Notes under the pieces: generated by a model
Told to the model about the DNA's origin: nothing
What the model saw: only the letters and a program-made list of their open reading frames with translations
Database searches by the model: none
Shown: positions 1 through 6,226 of the stretch, one piece after another
Layout: each line of letters starts with the position of its first letter
How positions within the stretch are numbered: the first letter of the stretch is position 1
Origin: Candidatus Altarchaeales archaeon ex4484_96
GTDB taxonomy: Archaea; Altiarchaeota; Altiarchaeia; IMC4; QMZM01
Length of the DNA stretch: 7,534 bases
Direction: 5' to 3'
Assembly (NCBI GenBank): GCA_002254405.1
Contig: NJDH01000062.1
Coordinates: 1 to 7,534, forward strand
Translations under genes and position numbers: made by a program

Positions 1-745
1 AAATATTTTGGCCTTCAAGGCACTGGCTCGCAGCCGATTTAATCAATTTAAGGGATTTTTTTTCACCCGATTCCGCCTTCTGAATCAGTGACTGAACCCG
101 GTTACGGAAACCCTCATCGGATTCGAATAAACGGTTTGCGGCTACGTAAACAAAAAAAACCTGAAAGTCGCCTCTGTTTGCGTAGGATTCATATCTTTTT
201 TTTACCTTATTATCTGGATATAAACCCTCTTTTTGGGCTAAGGCAATCAAAGCAACCTGCTTGCCCACGTCGTTCACGTAATAGTGTGTTTCAACATCGT
301 ATCCGCTGAAACGAAGTATTCGGGCAATCGAATCGCCTATCAATGTATTACGTAATCTGCCGACATGAACCGGTCCCGAGGGGTTGATGGATGAATGCTC
401 TAAAACAATTTTTTCGTCTTTGTTCTCTCCTTTGCCATAGTCTGCTCCAAGCTTATTTATTTCGTTTAATGATTGGGATGTTAATCCTGCAATATCAAGA
501 AAAAAATTGACGTACCCGTTTAATGCCTCAACACGTTTAACACCCGGTATAGCGTATTCGCTTAGTTTAGCCGCTATTTTTTCGGCTTCATCAGCAGGTG
601 ATTTATGGGTTTTTTTAGCCCGCTTAAACGCTATAGTCGAGCAATAATCAGCTACTGGGGATAACCTTAAATCATCGCTTGATAGATGCTCTTTACTTAC
701 ACTTTTTAATGAATCAACTATTTTTTTTATTATCCTTGTTTGCAT
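1..745 (-). CDS. argS: Arginyl-tRNA synthetase, N-terminal part (3' end beyond window)
   Basis: A class I aminoacyl-tRNA synthetase that charges tRNA-Arg with arginine in the cytoplasm. I translated the minus strand from the ATG at 745-743; the frame stays open for 248 codons to the window edge, so the gene is incomplete at its 3' end. Residues 1 to about 85 match the N-terminal tRNA-binding (Add-1) domain, including a segment DYCSTIAFKRAKK that fits the family pattern. The catalytic domain then opens with EHSSINPSGPVHVGRLRN: HVGR at residues 127-130 is the archaeal-style HIGH signature. YYVNDVGKQVA at about 155-165 is also typical of ArgRS. The KMSKS region and anticodon-binding domain are outside the window. 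No Shine-Dalgarno is visible before the ATG, and a TATA-like box lies about 26 nt upstream, so a leaderless mRNA is likely. It is divergent from the giant TPR gene. The identification is secure. Confidence 0.95.
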   Translation of the reverse strand, partial: MQTRIIKKIVDSLKSVSKEHLSSDDLRLSPVADYCSTIAFKRAKKTHKSPADEAEKIAAKLSEYAIPGVKRVEALNGYVNFFLDIAGLTSQSLNEINKLGADYGKGENKDEKIVLEHSSINPSGPVHVGRLRNTLIGDSIARILRFSGYDVETHYYVNDVGKQVALIALAQKEGLYPDNKVKKRYESYANRGDFQVFFVYVAANRLFESDEGFRNRVQSLIQKAESGEKKSLKLIKSAASQCLEGQNI

Positions 746-765
746 CAAAGGAAATAAGATTTTAA

Positions 766-776
766 CCTATAAATTC
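766..776 (+). promoter_or_regulatory. TATA-like box for the giant TPR/Ig gene
   Basis: CCTATAAATTC on the plus strand overlaps the argS box on the other strand. Transcription starting about 25 nt downstream (near 797) would give a leader of roughly 17 nt before the ATG at 814. That leader contains AAAAAGGAAC directly before the ATG, a weak and closely spaced SD-like stretch. An upstream ATG at 800 is in another frame and soon meets a stop. The rest of the 68-bp intergenic region is AT-rich, with no further motif I can defend. Confidence 0.4.
767..776 (-). promoter_or_regulatory. argS: TATA-like box for argS (leaderless promoter)
   Basis: On the minus strand this reads GAATTTATAG, close to the archaeal TATA consensus. 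Its centre is about 26 nt upstream of the argS ATG (745). That is the usual distance from box to transcription start in archaea, so the transcript probably begins at or next to the start codon. There is no SD-like sequence between box and ATG, which agrees with leaderless translation. This is inferred from spacing and composition only. Confidence 0.5.
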
Positions 777-813
777 AAATAAATCAATAAGCTTAGGTTG
801 ATGAAAAAGGAAC

Positions 814-3800
814 ATGGCTCAAAAAGACAAGGACAAGAAAGCTGATTCGGATGATTTAAAGAGAATCACTGAGGAGGTACTCAACCATGGTGTGGATGGA
901 ATCCTGCACGAAGAAAAAGAGTTGACGAAAAGCCTAAGCGAGAAAAAAAAGGAATGGGAGATTAAAAACCTGCTCAACAAGGCAAAAAAACAGGAAAAAA
1001 ATGAGGAATACAGGAAAGCAATAGAATACTATCTTGAGTATATAGAAAACTATCTTCAGTTGATTGAAACCAGGGATAAGTACACATTGAAAGATTACTA
1101 TAAGGCGGCCGACTATTATACTAAAGTCGCTGAATTATACAAGAAAACACCCCACATCAGGGTCAGCGAAAGAATAGTTGACTTAAAGAAGGCATCGAAA
1201 TATTATGAGAAAGCCGCTAAAATTTATCTGAAGGGCAATAAACATAATCATGCAAATAAAAGTTTTCTGAATTCAGCTGAGTTGTTTCATGAGATAGGAT
1301 TGTTTGAGCTGTGCGCCAAGCAATACACGAACATAGCCGAAGTATATCGCTTGGAGGGGGATAAGCTGCTTGTCAGCGAGTTTTATGAGAAAGCCGCTGA
1401 TGAATACAAGAAAGCAGAAAACTACCCTCAAACCATCGAAATGATTCTTGAAGCAGCCAAGCTGAAGGGTGATATAAAAAACCTGGAGGGGATGAGCGAA
1501 GACTATAAGAAAATAGCCGACATATACCGCAGCATAAAGGAACACGATAATGCGATAAAATATTATGCTAAATCGGTGGAGATACTATATGGGATAGAAA
1601 AATTCAACAAACTAAGGGAGATATATGATGGTATAGCGCTGGATTACGAGGGGCTGACAAAGTACGATGATGCCATCTTTTATTTTCTGAGCTCTGCTTA
1701 TCTCAACAAGAACAAAGACAATTATGCTGCAAGCAACAGCTTTGAGGGGGTGGCCAGATGCTTCAGGCTGAAGGGGGACTACATTCAAGCAATAGAATAT
1801 TATCTGAAATCAGCTGAATTAAGGGCTGATTTAGGAAAATACCTTGATGCTGCGATAATATACAAATGCATTGCAGACTGTTATCGGGCTATGGGGGATG
1901 CTGAGTCAGCGGCTGAATACTACTTTAGGTACGCAGAGTATGGTTTAATGGATGAGAAAGGATTATCCTCTATTGAGGGATTCAAGATAGCATCGGACAT
2001 ATACCTGAAGCTGGCTGAATCGCTGCCCCAGATGAGTGAGGAGAAACTCAAGAAGGTAATCGCTTTATATAAAAAGCTAGGTAAAAGCTACTCCGGTTTG
2101 AGGGATTATCCTAAATCAGGTGACTCGTATTTCAGGGCTGCGGACTTAGAGCAGGATTTGGGATTCAAAAAACAAACCCAGACTTTTATGGATGCTATTA
2201 AAGAATACGAGAAGGCAGATAAACTATGGGATATCGGTAGAAGCTATAACAGGATAAAGCAATACTCTGATGCTGCTGAAGCATATATCCAGTACGCGAA
2301 AAAAAACCTCGAGAAAGAGAGGATATATTATACGGGTGAAGGCTACAGGAAAGCGGGAGAAAACAACAGCTATGAAAGCGAAATAAAAAAATCCTCTGAG
2401 AACTACAACAAAGCCTTAAAGTATTATTTTCAGTATCTTGAGAAAACACATCGGATGAGGTTAATCGAGGATGAGCATGCTAGTCCTGGCAACACTCTCA
2501 CACACATCGGTGAATGCTATATGGGCTTGGGGAACCTAGATTATGCCCGGGAATACTTTGAGAGAGCAATGAATTACTACGAAAGCCATGAAGACCAAAG
2601 GAGCCTAGATTATGTCAAACCCTTCCATGAAAAGGTTAAGGCCAAGATTATCATGAGAAGCGGCGATTATGTGCGAACGAATAAGCTTTTAGACTCTTCG
2701 CTTGATGGTTTCACTAAACTGATTGGTGATAAAAAATACGATAAAGAATATATTAGCTTATTCAAAAAGAACAAGAAGGAGGTTGAGGACCTGATAGATT
2801 CCATAAACAAGAAACCTGAGATATCTCTTCTCATGGATAGGAAATCATACACCTTCAAGTCTCTTCCAGTAATCCTGAATATTGAGGTGGAAAACAATAG
2901 TCTTGCTACTGTGAAAAACGTCAATTTTCTCCCTCATCTACCTGATGAGTTAAAGATTTTCATGGAGCCTAAGTCGATTGAAAAAATAGGGCCCGGGGAA
3001 AAAATCCGCACAGCTATTGAATTATTTTCTGATTATCCGGGGGATTACCGGCTTAAGCCTATTGAGATAATATATGAAGACGAGATGAAGGTTAAATACG
3101 TTAAGGCCTGTAATGTTGTGGGTATCCATGTGATGGACCGACCCAGCAAGGACTATAAGGATTATCATGCTGCTGTTAACATATACTTGGATTATGCGAA
3201 AAACCAGGCATATAATCTTAACCATTATCATAGCAACCAGATACTGGCAATCAAGGCGATTTTAACCAAAGTCAACGCCAAGATTTCCATGGACCAGGGT
3301 TTCTACGAAAAAGCCACCGAATTGCTTGATCAGGCAGAAGAGGAACTGACCATCGCAATCAACAAGGGCGGCTGGACTGAGGAATACGAGGATTATCTGG
3401 ATAAAAACACCCGGGAGATTATTGTATTAAAGAAAGAAATAGACATTAAACCACCGGTTAAGGTGGAAATAGATTATCCTGATAACATATTTAGGGGCAA
3501 GGAGTTCACAGTCAACGCCAGAGTAATAAACAACTGGGATAAACCCATAAGTCGGATTAGATTCCTCAATAAGGTACCTGGGGAGGATTTGCAGGTAATT
3601 AAAACCCCGACCAAGATATCGCTGCTTAAGGCCGGTGAATCAATGAATGTTACTGTCATTTTGCTTCCCTTGAAGAAGGGGGAGTATGAGTTTAAGGTCT
3701 TTGACATATCCTACAAGGACGATAAGGGAACAAGCTATACGACTGGCTCTGCGTATCTTACAATTGATTCTATCGAGCCTAAGCTGGATAAGGGGGCTAA

Positions 3801-5703
3801 GGTTAAGGATGTTGGCAGAATGCCTGAGGTCTCTCTTATTGTGGATAGGGAATCGCGCACTTTCAGGTCTCTTCCCGTGATATTGAACCTTGAGGTTGTG
3901 AACAACAGCTCGGTTAAAGTGCATAGTGTCTCTTTTCTGCCCCATCTCCCTGATGATATAAAGATTTTTATGGAGCCAAAACCTGTGGACGTAATAGAAC
4001 CTGGTGAGAGCGTGAAAACATCCATAGAGCTGGTAAGCGATGTCCCGGCAGATTATAAGGTGAAGCCGGTTGAGGTAATATACAATGATTTGGCGGGTAA
4101 GAGATACGTGAAGGCCTCTAATCTTGTTGCATTAAGTGTTTTGGACAATCCCGGCGCAGATTACAAAGACTATAATAATGCTATAGCCACCTATAAGGAG
4201 TATGCAAAGAATCAGATAGAAAACGAGAACTTTTATCATGCGGCTGAGGGATATCGCCGTATCGCGGAAATCTACGGGAGGTTTGGGGAAACAGCTAGGA
4301 TGAATGAAGCCTACGAGCAGGCAATTGAATCCTATAACACTTATCTTGGTTTATATGCTGAGCTTAAGGATTTGACCACAGCCGAGAAAAAGCGCATTTC
4401 TGACTCTTACCGCTACCTTGGCGAATGCTTTGAGATACTCAATAACCTGAAGAAATCAAAGTATTATCTGGAGAAATCAATACCATCCTACAAGGAAACA
4501 ATAGAGGAAACCTATAAAGAACAGTCTAGGTTGTTGCTTGAAAACCAGATGCTGGCCATCGAAGCGGTTTTGGCTAAAGTTAACGCTATGATATCAATCG
4601 ACCAGGGATTTTATGATGAAGCAAATAAACTGTTTGATGAGGCTGAAAACAAGATTACTACTGCAGTGACAAAAGGCGGTTGGACCGAGGAATACGAGGC
4701 TTATCTGGACAAGAACCTGCGGGAAATCAACACCCTGAGAAAAGAAATCCAGTCCAAGCCCTGGCTTGAGATTAAGGTAAGCTATCCTTTGAGGATAATA
4801 ACTGGAAGGGAGTTCACGGTTAAAGCTGAGGTTAAAAACCCAGGGAAGGGGGAGATTAAAAATCTTGGTTTCCTCAGCAAACCCATTAAAGATTTTGCGT
4901 TGAAAGAAACACCTGGAGAAATACCTTTGCTTAAACCCGGGCAATCGGAAACCAAAGATTTTACTTTAATACCTAAAACAGAGGGTAATTTCGATTTCAA
5001 GCTTTTTGATGTCTCATATAAGGACGAGAAAGGAAACAATTATTCAATTGGTTCGGAGTATATAAGATTTAATGTTTCACCTGCCGAGGCGGTTGAGGAA
5101 ACCCTTGAAGAAGAGAAACCTCAGATAGACTTGTTTTTGGACGGGCAGCTTATGGGTTTCGTCGGGGAACCGATGACATTAAATGTTGGGTTAATCAACG
5201 CGGGATTGAAGACTGTGCGGGAAGTTGTTTTTCTCATACTATTCCCTGAGGATTTTGAGGTGATGGATTCAATCGAAACGATATCGAAGATGGAACCCGG
5301 GGAATCAATAAAAAATTCCATCACCATAAAGCCCAAGCAGGAGGGTGAATATGATGTTACTCCGATACAGCTTTATTACAAGGACCCGAAGGGCAATAAA
5401 TATACCAAGAAAAGCGATACAGTGAATGTCGTAGTCAAGAAAAGCCGGGTTAAGACCAAAAAAGAGGAGTCGATTATTGAGGGTTTGTTGGCTGAGAAAG
5501 CCAAATTAGAGCGTATGATAGATATAGCCCGCTCAAAGTACCATAAGAGGGAGATAGCCGAGGAGGCCTACAGGGATATGGTTGAGGATTATGAGAAACG
5601 GATTATTGAGCTGGACGTGGATTTGGAATGTTATGGGTTGAAAACACACAAGAAGAGAAGGATAAACCCGCGAAAGCGAAGCCAACCGAGAAACCAAAGG
5701 TGA
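814..5703 (+). CDS. Giant modular TPR / Ig-like repeat protein (cytoplasmic scaffold candidate), frame broken near its 3' end
   Basis: A 1629-residue protein of unknown function. Residues 1-50 are highly charged, with no signal peptide or membrane helix. Residues ~55-640 are a solenoid of tetratricopeptide-type helix pairs rich in Tyr and Ala, with patterns such as YYEKAAKIYLKGN and GDYIQAIEYYLKSAEL. Five full beta-sandwich (Ig-like) domains follow: A1 668-775, B1 880-986, A2 1004-1111, B2 1316-1421 and C 1436-1541. Each has V.NN.....I..I.FL, PGES and GEY....I.Y.D signatures. Helical spacers occupy ~776-878 and ~1112-1315. Residues ~1547-1605 form a charged coiled coil containing SKYHKREIAEEAYRDMVEDY. 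The last 24 residues (1606-1629) are Arg/Lys-rich and look out of frame, because a sixth Ig domain continues in the -1 frame downstream. Start: first in-frame ATG after the promoter. The architecture suggests protein-protein scaffolding; no enzymatic motif is seen. The neighbours do not help. Confidence 0.85.
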   Translation: MAQKDKDKKADSDDLKRITEEVLNHGVDGILHEEKELTKSLSEKKKEWEIKNLLNKAKKQEKNEEYRKAIEYYLEYIENYLQLIETRDKYTLKDYYKAADYYTKVAELYKKTPHIRVSERIVDLKKASKYYEKAAKIYLKGNKHNHANKSFLNSAELFHEIGLFELCAKQYTNIAEVYRLEGDKLLVSEFYEKAADEYKKAENYPQTIEMILEAAKLKGDIKNLEGMSEDYKKIADIYRSIKEHDNAIKYYAKSVEILYGIEKFNKLREIYDGIALDYEGLTKYDDAIFYFLSSAYLNKNKDNYAASNSFEGVARCFRLKGDYIQAIEYYLKSAELRADLGKYLDAAIIYKCIADCYRAMGDAESAAEYYFRYAEYGLMDEKGLSSIEGFKIASDIYLKLAESLPQMSEEKLKKVIALYKKLGKSYSGLRDYPKSGDSYFRAADLEQDLGFKKQTQTFMDAIKEYEKADKLWDIGRSYNRIKQYSDAAEAYIQYAKKNLEKERIYYTGEGYRKAGENNSYESEIKKSSENYNKALKYYFQYLEKTHRMRLIEDEHASPGNTLTHIGECYMGLGNLDYAREYFERAMNYYESHEDQRSLDYVKPFHEKVKAKIIMRSGDYVRTNKLLDSSLDGFTKLIGDKKYDKEYISLFKKNKKEVEDLIDSINKKPEISLLMDRKSYTFKSLPVILNIEVENNSLATVKNVNFLPHLPDELKIFMEPKSIEKIGPGEKIRTAIELFSDYPGDYRLKPIEIIYEDEMKVKYVKACNVVGIHVMDRPSKDYKDYHAAVNIYLDYAKNQAYNLNHYHSNQILAIKAILTKVNAKISMDQGFYEKATELLDQAEEELTIAINKGGWTEEYEDYLDKNTREIIVLKKEIDIKPPVKVEIDYPDNIFRGKEFTVNARVINNWDKPISRIRFLNKVPGEDLQVIKTPTKISLLKAGESMNVTVILLPLKKGEYEFKVFDISYKDDKGTSYTTGSAYLTIDSIEPKLDKGAKVKDVGRMPEVSLIVDRESRTFRSLPVILNLEVVNNSSVKVHSVSFLPHLPDDIKIFMEPKPVDVIEPGESVKTSIELVSDVPADYKVKPVEVIYNDLAGKRYVKASNLVALSVLDNPGADYKDYNNAIATYKEYAKNQIENENFYHAAEGYRRIAEIYGRFGETARMNEAYEQAIESYNTYLGLYAELKDLTTAEKKRISDSYRYLGECFEILNNLKKSKYYLEKSIPSYKETIEETYKEQSRLLLENQMLAIEAVLAKVNAMISIDQGFYDEANKLFDEAENKITTAVTKGGWTEEYEAYLDKNLREINTLRKEIQSKPWLEIKVSYPLRIITGREFTVKAEVKNPGKGEIKNLGFLSKPIKDFALKETPGEIPLLKPGQSETKDFTLIPKTEGNFDFKLFDVSYKDEKGNNYSIGSEYIRFNVSPAEAVEETLEEEKPQIDLFLDGQLMGFVGEPMTLNVGLINAGLKTVREVVFLILFPEDFEVMDSIETISKMEPGESIKNSITIKPKQEGEYDVTPIQLYYKDPKGNKYTKKSDTVNVVVKKSRVKTKKEESIIEGLLAEKAKLERMIDIARSKYHKREIAEEAYRDMVEDYEKRIIELDVDLECYGLKTHKKRRINPRKRSQPRNQR
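2815..3768 (+). repeat. Internal module copy 1: Ig-A1, short helical spacer, Ig-B1
   Basis: First copy of an in-gene tandem duplication (residues 668-985). Ig-A1 begins PEISLLMDRKSYTF and carries FLPHLP...KIFMEPK. The spacer carries NQILAIKAILTKVNA, DQGFY and KGGWTEEYEDYLDKN. Ig-B1 begins near EIDYPDNIFRGKEFTV and ends near SAYLTI. By eye, 37 of the first 53 residues of Ig-A1 are identical to Ig-A2. The spacer here is about 100 residues shorter than in copy 2. Confidence 0.85.
3823..5076 (+). repeat. Internal module copy 2: Ig-A2, long TPR spacer, Ig-B2
   Basis: Second copy of the module (residues 1004-1421). Ig-A2 begins PEVSLIVDRESRTF. The spacer repeats the NQMLAIEAVLAKVNA, DQGFY and KGGWTEEYEAYLDKN elements. 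Ig-B2 begins near WLEIKVSYPLRIITGREF. The distance between the A domains is 1008 nt and between the GGWTEEYE elements 1308 nt. The 300-nt difference places an extra TPR block at about 4240-4540. The frame is kept throughout. Confidence 0.85.
4240..4540 (+). other. Extra TPR block present only in module copy 2
   Basis: About 100 residues (~1143-1243), including AAEGYRRIAEIYGRFGET and SYRYLGECFEILNNLKKS, have no counterpart in module copy 1. There YAKNQ....YH is followed almost at once by NQILAIKA. The element SYRYLGECFEILNNL resembles LTHIGECYMGLGNL at residues 562-575, near the end of the N-terminal solenoid. A loss from copy 1 therefore fits at least as well as a gain in copy 2. Confidence 0.65.
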
Positions 5704-5939
5704 AGGAGGGTTTTTTCATCGAGTTTGATTATCCTGATGAGGTGGGGGAAACCTTCACGGTGAAGCTTGACATAGTAAACAACACGGATGGAATAATCTA
5801 TGATATCAATTTCATTAATATGATAACAGGCGAGCTTAAATTATTGCATCCCCCCGAAAACGTGAAGTTTTTGGAAAAAGGCGATAAAACAAGCATGGAG
5901 GTTAAGTTGAAGGCCATGATTGCTGGTTCGGTGGGCTAG
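5628..5939 (+). CDS. Sixth Ig-like domain in the -1 frame: probable displaced C-terminus of the giant protein, truncated
   Basis: An open frame of 103 residues, overlapping the end of the giant gene by 76 nt. An ATG at 5628 could start it as a separate gene, but no convincing ribosome site precedes it. Residues 1-26 are a Lys/Glu/Pro linker (KDKPAKAKPTEKPKVKEG). From about residue 27 it matches Ig domains B1 and B2: EFDYPDEVGETFTVKLDIVNN against EIDYPDNIFRGKEFTVNARVINN, then FLEKGDKTSMEVKLKA against LLKAGESMNVTVILLP. The codons for DYPD (5727-5738) are identical to those in B1 (3472-3483). It stops at TAG just where the last two strands (GEYEFKVFDISYKD in B1) should come, so the domain cannot be complete. 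The best reading is a continuation of the giant protein separated by a frameshift between 5610 and 5700. An independent overlapping gene is the alternative. Confidence 0.6.
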   Translation: MLWVENTQEEKDKPAKAKPTEKPKVKEGFFIEFDYPDEVGETFTVKLDIVNNTDGIIYDINFINMITGELKLLHPPENVKFLEKGDKTSMEVKLKAMIAGSVG

Positions 5940-6186
5940 CTGGTATAGGAAAAAAGGCCATATGCTGCTTAAAGATGATTTAGGCGATATAATAAAGTAT
6001 AAGCCTGCGCTCTTGATTGTTGGTTGTGGCTCCCACGATAGGTTGAGGGTGCCAGATGAGACCAGGGATTATATTCTATCTCTGGGAATAAAGCTCAGGG
6101 TTTTGAACACAAAGGAGGCGTGCGACTTATTCAATCAACTTTCAGGTAAAAAAAAGATTGTGGCTGCCCTGCATTTAACCTGTTGA
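5920..6186 (+). CDS. Mth938 / DUF498-like domain protein, N-terminally truncated
   Basis: An 88-residue open frame from a TTG, with an internal ATG at 5962. From residue 7 it follows the Mth938-like (DUF498, NDUFAF3-related) family closely: SWYRKKGH (7-14), LLIVGCG (31-37) where members usually have a GxG turn, NTKEACDLFNQL (63-74), and the terminal VAALHLTC. Members are usually about 110-125 residues; what is missing is the first two or so strands, roughly 25 residues, that precede W(W/Y)RK.GH. The upstream sequence encodes the broken Ig domain instead, in another frame. The molecular function of archaeal members is not established; the eukaryotic relative NDUFAF3 is a complex I assembly factor. 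The gene is convergent with the thermosome gene, 40 bp away. It could be a pseudogene, a gene starting at 5962, or an artefact of a sequence error; a natural start at TTG is doubtful. Confidence 0.7.
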   Translation: MLVRWASWYRKKGHMLLKDDLGDIIKYKPALLIVGCGSHDRLRVPDETRDYILSLGIKLRVLNTKEACDLFNQLSGKKKIVAALHLTC

Positions 6187-6195
6187 TTACGACAA

Positions 6196-6216
6196 TAAAA
6201 AAAATAAAAGAAAAAG
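6196..6216 (-). terminator. U-tract terminator downstream of the thermosome gene
   Basis: Read on the minus strand, the region just after the chaperonin stop codon holds three T runs of 5, 4 and 8 (6215-6211, 6209-6206, 6204-6197). There is no convincing hairpin. This is the usual form of an archaeal intrinsic terminator. On the plus strand the same bases are A-rich, so they would not serve the Mth938 fragment. Confidence 0.6.
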
Positions 6217-6226
6217 TGGATGGGGT

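Noticed and set aside
88..309. Plus-strand open frame of 73 codons at the left end
   Set aside because: Lies wholly antisense to argS, whose minus-strand frame is strongly supported by conserved motifs.
356..367. HVGR in place of the canonical HIGH motif in ArgRS
   Set aside because: This form is common in archaeal-type arginyl-tRNA synthetases and does not indicate loss of activity.
3640..4025. Overlapping open frames within the Ig region (both strands)
   Set aside because: All fall inside the giant gene, and the corresponding domain in the main frame is clearly conserved between module copies.
814..5703. Exported or S-layer protein, as suggested by multiple Ig-like domains
   Set aside because: The N-terminus is highly charged with no hydrophobic segment, and no transmembrane stretch is visible anywhere in the protein.
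5946..5956. A-rich run (aggaaaaaaggc) as a possible frameshift site at the Ig/Mth938 joint
   Set aside because: The Mth938 reading frame is already conserved on the 5' side of this run (SWY), so the frame change must lie upstream of it.
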